Below, in pieces: positions 16,288-25,508 of a stretch of DNA of 64,000 bases (position 1 is its first letter; each line of letters opens with the position of its first letter). The stretch comes from Blastococcus sp. URHD0036 (GTDB lineage Bacteria > Actinomycetota > Actinomycetes > Mycobacteriales > Geodermatophilaceae): assembly GCF_000701365.1 (NCBI RefSeq), contig NZ_JNIK01000016.1, positions 1-64,000 of the forward strand, given 5' to 3'. Position numbers and translations under genes: made by a program. A model generated the notes under the pieces. That model was given only the letters and a program-made list of their open reading frames with translations, was not told the DNA's origin and ran no database searches.

Positions 16288-17635
16288 CGGAACGACCGCA
16301 CAGCTCACCGGGTGGGGGCGCACCGCGCCGACCCCGGCACTGCTGGAGAGGGTCCGCGACGAGGCCGACGTCCGGAAGGTCCTCGCCGAGTCGCGGGGGC
16401 GCGGGGTCGTCGCGCGCGGCCTGGCCCGCAGCTACGGCGACGCGGCGCAGAACGCCGGCGGGCACGTGCTGGACATGACCGGCGCGGACCGGGTCCTGGA
16501 CGTCGACCTCGCCGCCGCCGAGGTGGAGGTGGAGGCCGGCATCTCGCTGGACCGGCTGATGAACCTCTTCGTGCCGCTGGGGATGTTCGTCCCGGTCACC
16601 CCCGGCACCCGCTACGTCACCGTCGGCGGCGCGATCGCCGCGGACATCCACGGCAAGAACCACCACGTCGCGGGCAGCTTCGCCCAGCACGTGCGCTGGC
16701 TGGACCTGCTCACCGCCGACGGCCAGGTGCGCCGCGTGGGCCCGGACGCCGACGCCGACCTGTTCTGGGCCACGGCCGGCGGCATGGGCCTGACCGGCGT
16801 GATCCTGCGTGCCCGCGTCCGGATGAAGCCGATCGAGACCTCGCAGACGCTGGTCGACACCGACCGGACGCCGGACCTCGACGCGCTCCTGACGATGCTG
16901 AGCGAGGGCGACCACCTCTACGACTACTCGGTGGCCTGGATCGACTGCGTCACCAAGGGCGCCCGCATGGGCCGTTCGGTCCTCACCCGAGGCCGGTTCG
17001 CCCGCCGCGACGAGCTGCCGGCGCGCAAGCAGGCCGACCCGCTGCGCTACGGCCAGTCGGTCAAGGTCTCGGTGCCCGACGTCTTCCCGCCGGGGCTGCT
17101 CAACGTCGCCACCGTCTCGGCGTTCAACGAGCTCTGGTACCGCAAGGCCCCCAAGCGCAAGCGCGACCAGTTGCAGAGCATCCCGACGTTCTTCCACCCG
17201 CTCGACGGGGTCGGCGCCTGGAACCGCATCTACGGCCCCCGCGGCTTCGTGCAGTGGCAGGTGACCGTGCCCTTCGGCTCCGAGGAGACGCTGCGGCACG
17301 TCCTCGAGCGGATCAGCTCCTCGGGCCACGCCTCCTTCCTGGCGGTGCTCAAGCGCTTCGGGGAGGGGAACCCGGGCATGCTGTCCTACCCCTCGCCGGG
17401 CTGGACGCTGGCGCTGGACATCCCGGTGGTCTCCGGCCTCGCCCGGCTGCTCGACGAGCTCGACGAGCCCGTGGTCGACGTCGGCGGGCGCACCTACCTG
17501 GCCAAGGACTCCCGCGTGCGGCCGGAGGTCTTCGCCCGCATGTACCCGCGACTCGACGACTTCCGCGCCGTCCGTGCCCGCGTCGACCCCGACGGCGTCT
17601 TCACCTCCGACCTGGCCCGCCGACTGGAACTGTGA
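16280..17635 (+). CDS. dprE1: Decaprenylphosphoryl-beta-D-ribose 2-oxidase DprE1
   Basis: A 451-residue FAD-dependent oxidase of the VAO fold, which oxidises the 2-OH of decaprenylphosphoryl-ribose in the first half of epimerisation to arabinose. FAD-binding segments GLARSYGDAAQNAGG and TVGGAIAADIHGKNHH are clear, and the active-site Lys of LAKDSR (Lys418 region of M. tuberculosis) is kept. The benzothiazinone-reactive cysteine is not: the loop reads GWTLALDIP where M. tuberculosis has GWNICVDFP, placing Ala378 (codon 17411-17413) at that position. The start overlaps ubiA by 8 bp and dprE2 follows after 10 bp. Length and layout match the family. Confidence 0.95.
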   Translation: MPDGTTAQLTGWGRTAPTPALLERVRDEADVRKVLAESRGRGVVARGLARSYGDAAQNAGGHVLDMTGADRVLDVDLAAAEVEVEAGISLDRLMNLFVPLGMFVPVTPGTRYVTVGGAIAADIHGKNHHVAGSFAQHVRWLDLLTADGQVRRVGPDADADLFWATAGGMGLTGVILRARVRMKPIETSQTLVDTDRTPDLDALLTMLSEGDHLYDYSVAWIDCVTKGARMGRSVLTRGRFARRDELPARKQADPLRYGQSVKVSVPDVFPPGLLNVATVSAFNELWYRKAPKRKRDQLQSIPTFFHPLDGVGAWNRIYGPRGFVQWQVTVPFGSEETLRHVLERISSSGHASFLAVLKRFGEGNPGMLSYPSPGWTLALDIPVVSGLARLLDELDEPVVDVGGRTYLAKDSRVRPEVFARMYPRLDDFRAVRARVDPDGVFTSDLARRLEL

Positions 17636-17645
17636 GGCTCTCCCT

Positions 17646-18401
17646 GTGATCGACGCGCTCGGCTCGGTGGGTTCCCTGCTCCTGGTGGGGGGGACGTCGG
17701 ACATCGCCGTCGCCACCGCCCACCGCTACCTGCAGGAGCGGCCGCTGCGTGTCGTCCTGGCCGCGCGGGACAGCGCCCGGCGCGCCACCGTGGCCGAGGA
17801 GCTGCGGGCCGCCGGCGCGACCGTGGAGGTCGTCGACTTCGACGCCGAGGACCCGGCGTCGCCGGAGCGGATGGTCGCCGCGGCCACCGCCGGCGGGGAC
17901 GTCGACGTGGCCGTGGTCGCGTTCGGGCAGCTCGGGGAGCAGGAGCAGCTCGCGCACGACCCGGCTGCCGTCGCCGCACTGGCCCGGGTCAACTACGTGG
18001 CGCCCGTCGTCGTCGGGACCGTCCTGGCCGAGCGCATGCGCGCCCAGGGCCACGGGTCGATCGTCGCGTTGTCCTCCGTGGCGGGGGAGCGGGCCCGGGC
18101 GTCGAACTTCGTCTACGGCTCGACCAAGGCCGGGATCGACGCCTTCTACAGCGGCCTGGCGGACTCGCTGGCCGGCAGCGGCGTCTCCGTGCTCGTGGTC
18201 CGGCCGGGCTTCGTCCGGTCGAAGATGACCGAGGGCCTGCCCGACGCGCCCCTGGCGACGACCCCCGAGGCCGTGGCCGAGGCCATCGTCACCGGCGTCC
18301 GCAAGGGCCGGCACACCGTGTGGGTGCCCGGCGCCATGCGCTGGGTCATGAGCGGCCTGCGGCACACCCCGCGAGCCATCTTCCGGAAGCTCCCCATCTG
18401 A
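17646..18401 (+). CDS. dprE2: Decaprenylphosphoryl-2-keto-ribose reductase DprE2
   Basis: A 251-residue short-chain dehydrogenase that reduces the 2-keto intermediate from DprE1 to decaprenylphosphoryl-arabinose using NADH. The cofactor motif LLVGGTSDIA is near the N-terminus, the catalytic triad is carried by ALSSVAGERAR and FVYGSTKAG (Ser, Tyr, Lys), and RPGFVRSKMT follows. The GTG start at 17646 gives a family-like short N-terminus. It is the last gene of the PAP2-ubiA-dprE1-dprE2 operon. The dispersed hairpin element at 18414 lies immediately downstream and separates it from the convergent LCP gene. A second, more diverged DprE2-like reductase lies at 60761. Confidence 0.93.
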   Translation: MIDALGSVGSLLLVGGTSDIAVATAHRYLQERPLRVVLAARDSARRATVAEELRAAGATVEVVDFDAEDPASPERMVAAATAGGDVDVAVVAFGQLGEQEQLAHDPAAVAALARVNYVAPVVVGTVLAERMRAQGHGSIVALSSVAGERARASNFVYGSTKAGIDAFYSGLADSLAGSGVSVLVVRPGFVRSKMTEGLPDAPLATTPEAVAEAIVTGVRKGRHTVWVPGAMRWVMSGLRHTPRAIFRKLPI

Positions 18402-18413
18402 CTTCCGCCCGTC

Positions 18414-18472
18414 GGCCCCCTCGCAGGGGCCCGCGCCGAGCCTGCGAGGCGTGGGGGGCGAGGGGGTCCTTC
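18414..18472. repeat. Dispersed hairpin element, copy A (convergent terminator-like)
   Basis: This 59-bp element lies between convergent dprE2 and lcp and touches the lcp stop. A 34-nt core (18425-18458) is shared with copy B at 52197 with one mismatch. It is flanked by arms that pair with each other (CCCCTCG with CGAGGGG) but differ in sequence from the arms of copy B. An additional internal pairing CTCGCAGG/CCTGCGAG exists. It probably acts as a bidirectional terminator or a structured 3' element. Confidence 0.7.
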
Positions 18473-18473
18473 G

Positions 18474-20048
18474 TCAGTTGATGCAGGTCTGGTCCTGGGC
18501 GGTGCGCACGTCCTCACCGGCCACCTGGGCCGGCGGCGGCTGGACGGTGGTGGCGACGCCGACGCCGTTGAAGTCCGAGCCCAGGATCAGCTGCACGGTG
18601 CCCGAGGTGAGCGTGTCGTCGACCTCGACCGTCGCGCCGGGGATCTGGGCGGCCACGGTCGCGGCGAGGGCCTCGTCGCCGGCGGCGTGCCGGACGACGG
18701 TCTGGGAGTAGTCGCTGTTGTCGGCGTTGCCGGTCTCGGCGACGACGAACCGGGCGGCCGTCAGCTCCTCCGCGGCGCTCCGCGCCAGGCCCGACGTCCC
18801 GGAGCCGTTGAGCACGTCGACGGTCACCACGGCGGGGTCGACGGTCGCCGGCGGCGCGGGGGCCTCCTCGGCCGGCGCCTCGGGCTCGGCCGACAGCTGC
18901 GCGAAGAACTGGTGCAGCACGTCCTCGTCCTCGAGCCGGATGATCGAGCGGCCCTGGTCGTCGCGGTCGTCGGCGTCGACGTACGGGATGGTCTGGAACA
19001 CCACGTTGTCCAGCTCCACCGCCTGCATCTGCTGGGCGAGCTGGAACAGGTCCAGCCCCTGGTCCACGGTCAGGGCGCTGGAGGCGGCCTCGACGAGCTC
19101 GCGCTGCCGGCCGGGGTTCAGGAGCACGTCGTTGGACAGCATGTTGCGCAGCACGCCGGCGATGAAGACCTGCTGGCGCTTGATCCGGTCGAAGTCGGTG
19201 CTCGTGTTGCCGATGTTGTGCCGCTGGCGGACGAACTTCAGCGCGTCCGCGCCGCTGATCGTCTGCACGCCCGCGGGGAAGAAGGCGCCGGACCACTGGC
19301 GGTCGTCGACGGCCTGGCACAGGTTGACCTCGACGCCGCCGACGACGTTGGTCAGCTCGAAGAAGCCCAGCAGGTCGACCTCGGCGTAGTGGTCGATCTG
19401 CAGGCCGGTGAGGTCGTGGATGGTCTGGACGAGCAGCTGCGCCCCGCCCGCCTGGCGCTCGCTCTCGGGGAGGCTGTCGTCGACCTCCTGGTAGCCGTAG
19501 GCGTAGGCGGCGTTCAGCTTGTCCCACCCGTACCCGGGGATCTCCACGTAGGAGTCGCGCGGGAAGGAGACGAAGGACGCGCCCGACCCGTCGGCGGGGA
19601 CGTGCACCAGCATGACGGTGTCGGTGTTGAGGCCGGAGTCCTCGCCCGCGTTCAGCTCGACGAGCTGTTCGGGGGTCAGGTCCGCGCGGCTGTCGCTGCC
19701 GACCAGCAGCATGTTCATCGCCTCGCCGCCGTTGCCCTCGTCCTCGTTCCCGCTGTCGGGGATGGCGTCGGTGCGGTTGACCGACGCCTCCGCGAGCTGG
19801 CCGAGGTACCAGCCCCAGCCGGTGGTGGCGAGCAGGACGGCGGAGACGATGCCGGCGACCACGCGGGCCAGGACGGTGCCGCGGTGCGTGCGGCGTCCGG
19901 GGGGACGGGTGCCGCCCCGCCGCTCGTCGGCCGGTCGGTCCGACCGGGACGTGCGACCGGAGCCGGGCCGGCCCAGCCGGGGGTCCAGGCGGGCCGGCAG
20001 CTGCCGGTCGCCGGGCTCGCCGGGTGGAACGGGGTTCTTGGGGCTCAC
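18474..20048 (-). CDS. LCP (LytR-CpsA-Psr) family wall-polymer ligase with LytR_C domain
   Basis: A 524-residue membrane-anchored LCP protein, the enzyme class that transfers arabinogalactan or other lipid-linked polymers to peptidoglycan. It has a 60-residue Arg/Pro-rich cytosolic tail, one helix (about 60-85), the LCP catalytic domain (about 105-345) and a C-terminal LytR_C domain (VTVDVLNGSGTSGLA onwards). Active-site arginine/aspartate motifs are visible: VGSDSRADL, SFPRDSYVEIPG, RQRHNIG and TDFDRIKRQQ. Context between DPA synthesis and aftA argues for a role in arabinogalactan ligation, as for mycobacterial Lcp1. The GTG start follows GGAAGGACG. A 296-bp divergent region separates it from aftA. 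Confidence 0.93.
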   Translation of the reverse strand: MSPKNPVPPGEPGDRQLPARLDPRLGRPGSGRTSRSDRPADERRGGTRPPGRRTHRGTVLARVVAGIVSAVLLATTGWGWYLGQLAEASVNRTDAIPDSGNEDEGNGGEAMNMLLVGSDSRADLTPEQLVELNAGEDSGLNTDTVMLVHVPADGSGASFVSFPRDSYVEIPGYGWDKLNAAYAYGYQEVDDSLPESERQAGGAQLLVQTIHDLTGLQIDHYAEVDLLGFFELTNVVGGVEVNLCQAVDDRQWSGAFFPAGVQTISGADALKFVRQRHNIGNTSTDFDRIKRQQVFIAGVLRNMLSNDVLLNPGRQRELVEAASSALTVDQGLDLFQLAQQMQAVELDNVVFQTIPYVDADDRDDQGRSIIRLEDEDVLHQFFAQLSAEPEAPAEEAPAPPATVDPAVVTVDVLNGSGTSGLARSAAEELTAARFVVAETGNADNSDYSQTVVRHAAGDEALAATVAAQIPGATVEVDDTLTSGTVQLILGSDFNGVGVATTVQPPPAQVAGEDVRTAQDQTCIN

Positions 20049-20300
20049 GGAGGCGTCCTTCCCTTTCAGGCCACGCGCGCTGTCGGTGGCTGCCCCTGCG
20101 TGGGGACCCCTCCGTCACCTGGCGCGGCCGTCGGCCACCCCGGGGGCGCATCTGCGAGGGTAGGTCGTCGGGCCGGTCGGGCCACGGAGGCGACGGACCG
20201 ACACGAGGCGGGTGGGACGAACGGGACCTGGCTGCTCAGCGGGGAACCCGGGGCCCGCCGGCCGTCCTCGCGGCGGACCTCCACCGCGTCCCCCCTTCTC

Positions 20301-20306
20301 TACAGT
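20301..20306 (+). promoter_or_regulatory. Predicted -10 (TACAGT) of aftA
   Basis: CTACAGTG lies 38 nt before the aftA GTG; the leader contains GGGGGAGACAGGA as ribosome-binding site. The remainder of the 296-bp lcp-aftA intergenic region (20049-20344) shows no gene. Confidence 0.4.
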
Positions 20307-20344
20307 GCACCGCAGACACCGGCCCGGCGAGGGGGGAGACAGGA

Positions 20345-22324
20345 GTGAGCACCGACACCGGCTCCCGTCCCGTCCGCGACCGGACGGTGCCGGCCGATCC
20401 CGCGCAGCCGGACCCGGGGGCGTCCCGCCCCCGTGCGGCAGGACCGCGGGAGGGTCGCTGGCTGCTGGGCGGGCTGGCCGCCGTCGTCCTCGCCGTGCTC
20501 GTCAGCGTCGCGGTCCAGGTGGTGGTCGACCGGGTGCCGGTCTCCCCGAACACGAACGTGCCGGTGGCGCTGATGGACTGGGCGACGGTGGCCGGGCTCG
20601 CCGTCGCCGCGGTGCTGCTCCTCCGGACCCGGATGCCGGCGCTGGTCCGCGAGGGTCTGGCGGTGGCGGTGCTGGCCGCCCTGGGGACGACGGCCGTCGC
20701 GCTGTCCCTGACGGCGACGGACTACTACCTGATGGGACTCAGCGAGGACCAGCTGTTCCGGACGCAGTACCTCACCCGGCTGACCGACAGCGCCGCCCTC
20801 GCCGACATCAACTACGCCGACATCTCGCCCTTCTACCCGCCGGGCTGGTTCTGGCTGGGGGGCCGCCTGGCGGACCTGTTCGGCGTACCGGCGTGGCTGT
20901 TCTACAAGCCGTGGGCCCTCACCACGCTGGGCGTGGTCCCCGTGGCGGCCTACTGGGTGTGGCGCCGGCTGGTCGGACCCCGGCTGGCGCTGTGCATCGG
21001 GCTCGTCGTCGTCGCCGCGGGCCTGGGCGAGGCCGCCACCGAGCCGTACTCCTGGGCGATCGCCGCCCTGCTGCCCGCCGCCGTCGTCGTCTTCTGGCGG
21101 TCGGTCGCCCCGGGGGCCCGCCGGCGGTGGCCGCACCTGGTGGGGCTGGGCGTGTTCATCGGCGCGTCGCTCAGCGTCTACACCCTGCTCGGCGGCTTCG
21201 CCGCCGCCGTGCTCGCCGGGCTCGCGGTCGCCGGCGCGTGGCTGGACGGGCCGGGGAACCGGCGGGCGGGCCTCGCCCGGACGCTCCCGGCGCTGGCCGT
21301 GGTGGCGGGAACGGCTGCGGTGGTGGCCGCGCCGGCCTGGGCGCGCTACGTCCTCGCGGTGCTCCAGGGCGAGGGCGGGGACAACGCGGCGGCGCGCTTC
21401 CTCCCGCTGCAGGGCGCCCAGCTGCCCGCGCCCATGCTGGAGCCCTCCGTCTGGGGGGCGTTCCTGGCGGTCGGACTGGTCTACGTGGTGTGGCAGGGGG
21501 TCGTCGGGACGGGTCGCGACGCCGCGATCTGCCGGCCCCTCGCGCTCCTGGTGGGCGGCGTCTACGCCTGGTTCGGCCTGTCCACCCTCGCGCTGGGCCT
21601 CGACACGACCCTGCTGGCCTTCCGCACGGAGCCGGTGCTGGAGACGGCGCTGGCCGCGGCCGCGGTCCTCGCGCTCCGGCGCGCCTGGGAGCTCGCCCGG
21701 CGCCGGTGGCCCGTCCGGTCCGACGGGCAGGTCCGCGGTGTGTTCGCCGTGCTCACGGTCCTGGGGATCCTGCTGGGCACCGTCACGCTCCGGGACAACG
21801 TCCGCGAGCTCGACCCCCAGGTGGCGGTGGCCCACAACGACCCCTACCCGAGTGGGCTCAACGCGCGGGGCCTGGCCGTCCCCGACGCCGACGAGGGGTG
21901 GATCGACGGCCTGGCCGCAGCGATCGACACGGGGACCGGACAGCCGGCCGACGAGCTGGTGGTCCTCACCACGAACTACCCCCTGCTGGCCGTGTACCCC
22001 TACCGCGGCTTCCAGGCCAACGCCCCCCACTACGCCAACCCGCTGGCCGACTACACGGAGCGGTCGCAGTTCGTCGAGACGCTCGCGACGAGCTCCTCGC
22101 AGGCGGAGTTCCTGGCCCGGCTGGACGCCGCCCCGTGGCGGGCTCCCACGGTCTTCGTGCTGCGTCCGGAGGACGACGGGCTGCACCTCGAGCTGCGGTC
22201 CGACACCTTCCCCGGCAGCCCGAACATCCACCTCTACGACGTCGTCTTCGACCCCGCGGTGTTCGCGGGCTGGTACCGCCAGGACGTCGGACCGTTCGCC
22301 GTCCTCGTCCGCCCCGGGAGCTGA
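20345..22324 (+). CDS. aftA: Galactan 5-O-arabinofuranosyltransferase AftA
   Basis: A 659-residue GT-C membrane enzyme that primes arabinan by adding the first Araf residues from DPA onto galactan. It has about eleven helices (from residue 38) and a C-terminal extracytoplasmic domain of about 200 residues. Family marks include SEDQLFRTQYLTRLTDS and NYADISPFYPPGWFW in the first large loop, with the acidic catalytic region, and PAWLFYKPWA. Length is close to Rv3792 (643 aa). The GTG at 20345 follows a purine-rich ribosome-binding site; the first 35 residues are a disordered Pro/Arg/Asp extension. A CCTCCCG/CGGGAGG hairpin follows the stop. Confidence 0.93.
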   Translation: MSTDTGSRPVRDRTVPADPAQPDPGASRPRAAGPREGRWLLGGLAAVVLAVLVSVAVQVVVDRVPVSPNTNVPVALMDWATVAGLAVAAVLLLRTRMPALVREGLAVAVLAALGTTAVALSLTATDYYLMGLSEDQLFRTQYLTRLTDSAALADINYADISPFYPPGWFWLGGRLADLFGVPAWLFYKPWALTTLGVVPVAAYWVWRRLVGPRLALCIGLVVVAAGLGEAATEPYSWAIAALLPAAVVVFWRSVAPGARRRWPHLVGLGVFIGASLSVYTLLGGFAAAVLAGLAVAGAWLDGPGNRRAGLARTLPALAVVAGTAAVVAAPAWARYVLAVLQGEGGDNAAARFLPLQGAQLPAPMLEPSVWGAFLAVGLVYVVWQGVVGTGRDAAICRPLALLVGGVYAWFGLSTLALGLDTTLLAFRTEPVLETALAAAAVLALRRAWELARRRWPVRSDGQVRGVFAVLTVLGILLGTVTLRDNVRELDPQVAVAHNDPYPSGLNARGLAVPDADEGWIDGLAAAIDTGTGQPADELVVLTTNYPLLAVYPYRGFQANAPHYANPLADYTERSQFVETLATSSSQAEFLARLDAAPWRAPTVFVLRPEDDGLHLELRSDTFPGSPNIHLYDVVFDPAVFAGWYRQDVGPFAVLVRPGS

Positions 22325-22334
22325 GGACCGGCGT

Positions 22335-22355
22335 CCTCCCGCCCCTCCCGGGAGG
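22335..22355. terminator. Possible hairpin terminator after aftA
   Basis: CCTCCCG and CGGGAGG form a 7-bp stem with a 7-nt loop 11 bp after the aftA stop. There is no U-tract, which is usual for high-GC actinobacteria. Confidence 0.4.
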
Positions 22356-22446
22356 CGCGCGGCGAGGTCGGTGGGACTCGTGTGGGCGACGGGAACAGGG
22401 GGGCGGCGGACCGGACCGGTTCACCCCGTGCGCCTGGCGCCGTGGT

Positions 22447-22452
22447 TACAGT
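22447..22452 (+). promoter_or_regulatory. Predicted -10 (TACAGT) of the GTR-like operon
   Basis: GGTTACAGT is identical to the string before the PAP2 gene at 14641. The expected start site near 22459 gives a leader of about 110 nt before the ATG at 22572. No gene is seen in 22325-22571. Confidence 0.45.
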
Positions 22453-22571
22453 CGATCCCGCTCGACCCGCCGATCACGACCCCGGCCCGGACCCGGGAAC
22501 GCGGCGTCGGTGCCGGGGCCCGGTCGGCATGACTGTCCTCGTCGGACGAGACCGAGAAGGCCGCCTCCTCC

Positions 22572-25001
22572 ATGACCGCATCCACCGGCTCGCGTGCCGC
22601 CGTCCTCGACCGGGATGCCGAGCCGCGGGTCGACGCCTCCGCTCCCGCCGGCGCCCCGTCCCGGGCCCGCCGCGGGGTGCGCGGCATCGCCCTCGCCTTC
22701 GGCGCCTACCTGCTCGTGCAATGCCTCCAGCTGCTGCTGGTCCGGCACTGGGCGCCGCGCTTCTTCTGGTTCGACGACTCGCAGGCGCAGTTCGGCCCCA
22801 TGACGTGGTGGCTGGGCGGCAACGCCGACGGCGGCCGGCCCCCGCTCATGGACCCGGACCTGGGCATGGGCGGGAACTTCGTCGCCGACATGCAGTACGG
22901 CGTGCTCGACCCCCTGCACTGGCTGGCCCAGGCGCTCCTGTCGCGCTCGGACGACTTCCTCTTCATCTCCTGGGCCTACGGCGCCGGGATGGTCCTCGTG
23001 CTCGGCGCGGGCGCGCTGGCCGTGCTGCTGCAGCACCGCGTCGCGCCGGCGCTCGCGGTGGCCGGCGCCGTCGGCATCGGCTCCAGCGGCTTCCTCCTCT
23101 GGTACGGCAGCTCCTGGTGGCCGCTGCTGTGGGCGACCGCCTGCCTGCCCTGGCTGTGGTTCGGGCTGCGCAGCCGCTCCGCGGCCGGCGTCCTGGTGAC
23201 CGGCCTGGCCACCTGGGCGCTGCTGACCTCGGGCAACCCGTACGCCTTCCCCTTCGCCGCCCTGCTGATCGTCGGGCAGCTGCTGGAGTACCGGGCGGAG
23301 GCCGGCTCCTGGCGGGCCGCGCTGCTCACCCCTCGGGCGCTGTCCCGGGCGGCGGCCTGCGTCGGCGGCCTCGTCGTCGCCCTGCCGACCTTCCTCTCCA
23401 CCCTGCAGATGTCGGCGGTCATGGGCCGGCCCGAGGCCGACCCGCTGGTCGGCAACGCCGGCTTCGCCGTGCCGAACCTCGCCGACGTCCTCCTCGGCGG
23501 CACCACCCTGCTCGGCCAGACGAACGCCTGGACCGGTGACATCGGCCTCGCCCCGGCGCTGGCCACCGCGCTCGTCGCCCTGCCCGCGGCGGCCCTGGTC
23601 GACTGGCGCACCGCATGGCGCCGGCCCGGGGTCGTCACCGCCGGCCTGGTCTGGCTGGCCGCGGTGGTGGCCACCCAGCTGCCGACGACGGTAGCGGTGT
23701 TCCGCTACCCGCTGCGCTACGTCGTCTACGTCGAGGTCTTCCTGCCTCTGCTCGTGCTCATCGCGCTGACGGTGGCGCCCCTGCTCACCCGGCGCCGGGT
23801 GATCGCCGCCGCGGGCATCGCCGGCGCCCAGGCGGCGCTGTCGCTCTCCCGCGCCCCGGCGCTCGTCGGCTGGCACGTCCTGGGGCTGATCGTCAGCCTC
23901 GTCGCCCTGGCCGCCCTCGTGGTCGTGCTCCGGTCCCGTCCCGCCCCGGTCGCCGCCGACGGCCCGCCGTCCGACGACGACCGGCAGCCGGACCCGCCGC
24001 AGGAGTCCGCTGTGCCGCCCCGGGCGGACGCCGTCCCCGGGCGGCTGCGGGCGCTCCCCTCGCTGGCCGGGGCCCTCCTCGTGCTGGCCGTCGCCACCGG
24101 CTTCCCGATCGGCGAGCAGATGATGGTCGCCGTCCAGGACCGGGACGAGGCGATCAAGGCGCAGCCCGACGCGAACGGCGCCCCGCTGCGCGCCCTGGAC
24201 CCGGGCCGCGACGTCGGCACGACGGTCCAGGCCTACCGCGACCGGTCCGTCGCCCCGGACGAGACGCTCACGGTCGTCACCTGGGGCTTCGACGCCGATC
24301 GCGGCTGGGCCGACGGCGTCGTCAACGGCAGCGGCAACGTCGTCGCCGGGATGAAGCCCGGTTTCGCCTCGCTGGCCGTCTGGCAGTCCGCGCTCAACGA
24401 CCACTGGTGCCGCACCGTGTGGGGCGCCACGTGCTCCGGACCCGAGCAGCTGCTCGCCGAGGCGGGCGACACCGGGGTGACCTGGCTGGACCTGATGTCG
24501 GCGGACACGGTGCTGCTGTCGGCGGACGCGCCCGAGGAGGTGCGCCTGCACCTCGAGGAGAACTGGCGACAGGTCGCCGGCAACGACACCTGGCTGCGGT
24601 TCGAGCGCGGCGACGCGCTGCCCGGCCGGGTCACGGCCGTCACCGGCGACGTCACGGTGTCGCCCGAGGACTGGACCTCCGGTCTGGCGCGGGCCGGCGA
24701 GCCGATGGACCGCTACGTCGTCTCCACCGGGGACGCCGGCGGCACGCTGGCCACGCGCATCCCGTACTACCCGGGCATGACCGCGACGCTGGACGGCGCG
24801 GAGGTGCCCGTCACCTCCGTGGACGGTGCGGCGCTCGCGGTGGACCTGCCCGGTGGCGTGGACGGCGGCCGGCTCGAGCTCGCCTACGCCCCGGCCGGTG
24901 CCGGGCTCGTCGTCCCGGCCACCGTCGTCGGGGTCGTCCTCATCGGGCTGGCCGCGCTCGGGGGTGCGCTGCTCTCGCGTCGTGCGGAGGCCCGCGGATG
25001 A
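22572..25001 (+). CDS. YfhO-like GT-C membrane protein, putative polyprenyl-P-sugar transferase
   Basis: An 809-residue integral membrane protein with about 12 helices and a C-terminal extracytoplasmic beta-rich domain (about 520-780) before a last helix, the layout of YfhO/GT-C proteins that use polyprenyl-phosphate sugars outside the membrane. The first long loop contains WFDDSQAQFGPMTWW, whose Asp pair resembles GT-C catalytic acids, and a MDPDLGMGGNFVADMQYG segment. A Pro/Asp-rich linker lies near residues 455-490. The specific acceptor is unknown. It opens a run of six coupled genes and its TGA overlaps the GtrA start (ATGA). With GtrA and the GT2 gene at 28324 it fits a GTR-type glycosylation set; this is inference. 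Confidence 0.75.
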   Translation: MTASTGSRAAVLDRDAEPRVDASAPAGAPSRARRGVRGIALAFGAYLLVQCLQLLLVRHWAPRFFWFDDSQAQFGPMTWWLGGNADGGRPPLMDPDLGMGGNFVADMQYGVLDPLHWLAQALLSRSDDFLFISWAYGAGMVLVLGAGALAVLLQHRVAPALAVAGAVGIGSSGFLLWYGSSWWPLLWATACLPWLWFGLRSRSAAGVLVTGLATWALLTSGNPYAFPFAALLIVGQLLEYRAEAGSWRAALLTPRALSRAAACVGGLVVALPTFLSTLQMSAVMGRPEADPLVGNAGFAVPNLADVLLGGTTLLGQTNAWTGDIGLAPALATALVALPAAALVDWRTAWRRPGVVTAGLVWLAAVVATQLPTTVAVFRYPLRYVVYVEVFLPLLVLIALTVAPLLTRRRVIAAAGIAGAQAALSLSRAPALVGWHVLGLIVSLVALAALVVVLRSRPAPVAADGPPSDDDRQPDPPQESAVPPRADAVPGRLRALPSLAGALLVLAVATGFPIGEQMMVAVQDRDEAIKAQPDANGAPLRALDPGRDVGTTVQAYRDRSVAPDETLTVVTWGFDADRGWADGVVNGSGNVVAGMKPGFASLAVWQSALNDHWCRTVWGATCSGPEQLLAEAGDTGVTWLDLMSADTVLLSADAPEEVRLHLEENWRQVAGNDTWLRFERGDALPGRVTAVTGDVTVSPEDWTSGLARAGEPMDRYVVSTGDAGGTLATRIPYYPGMTATLDGAEVPVTSVDGAALAVDLPGGVDGGRLELAYAPAGAGLVVPATVVGVVLIGLAALGGALLSRRAEARG

Positions 25002-25438
25002 GCGACCGTCGCCAGCTCCTGCACCAGCTCGTCCGGTTCCTGCTCGGCTCGGGTCTGGGGCTGATGGTCGACCTCGGGGTCTTCGCCACGGCCGTGGCCC
25101 TGAGCGCTCCGCCGTGGGCGGCCAACGTGCTCAGCGCGGGGTGTGCCGTCGTGGTCGTCTACCTGTTCGTCACGCGGTACGCCTTCCAGAGCGGCCGGTC
25201 GCGGACGTCGTTCCTCCTCTTCGTCGGGTGGTACGTCGTCTCCATCGCCGTGTTCTCGGTGTTCATCGAGGTCCTGCACGAGCAGACCGGGTGGGCTGCC
25301 TTCATCTGTAAGTTGGCCTCGTTGCCGCCGTCGTTCGCCGCCAACTTCGTCTTCAGCCGCCTGCTGTTCCACCGGGCGGCCACGGAGCCGGCCGGACACG
25401 CGGAACCGGGGCCCGACCGTCGTCCGGTGGGCGCGTGA
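24998..25438 (+). CDS. GtrA-family membrane protein (putative lipid-sugar flippase)
   Basis: A 146-residue protein with four predicted helices and the GtrA-family start QLVRFLLGSGLGLMVDLGVF. Other family marks are VVVVYLFVTRYAFQ and the late SFAANFVFSRLLFH. GtrA proteins are proposed to flip polyprenyl-phosphate-linked sugars made by a partner GT2. The ATG overlaps the stop of the YfhO-like gene by 4 bp, so the two are coupled. The partner GT2 in this operon is at 28324. The C-terminal tail is short and hydrophilic. Confidence 0.88.
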   Translation: MSDRRQLLHQLVRFLLGSGLGLMVDLGVFATAVALSAPPWAANVLSAGCAVVVVYLFVTRYAFQSGRSRTSFLLFVGWYVVSIAVFSVFIEVLHEQTGWAAFICKLASLPPSFAANFVFSRLLFHRAATEPAGHAEPGPDRRPVGA

Positions 25439-25508
25439 GGCGCGGAGCCGCCGGGTGGGGACGCCCGGCGCGGCGCGAGGGGGAGAGCACGTGATCGGGA
25501 GGGACACC

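Noticed and set aside
18414-18472. CRISPR-like or insertion-sequence terminus
   Set aside because: Only two copies are seen 34 kb apart, with no spacers, transposase or target-site duplication; a structured intergenic element is a better description.
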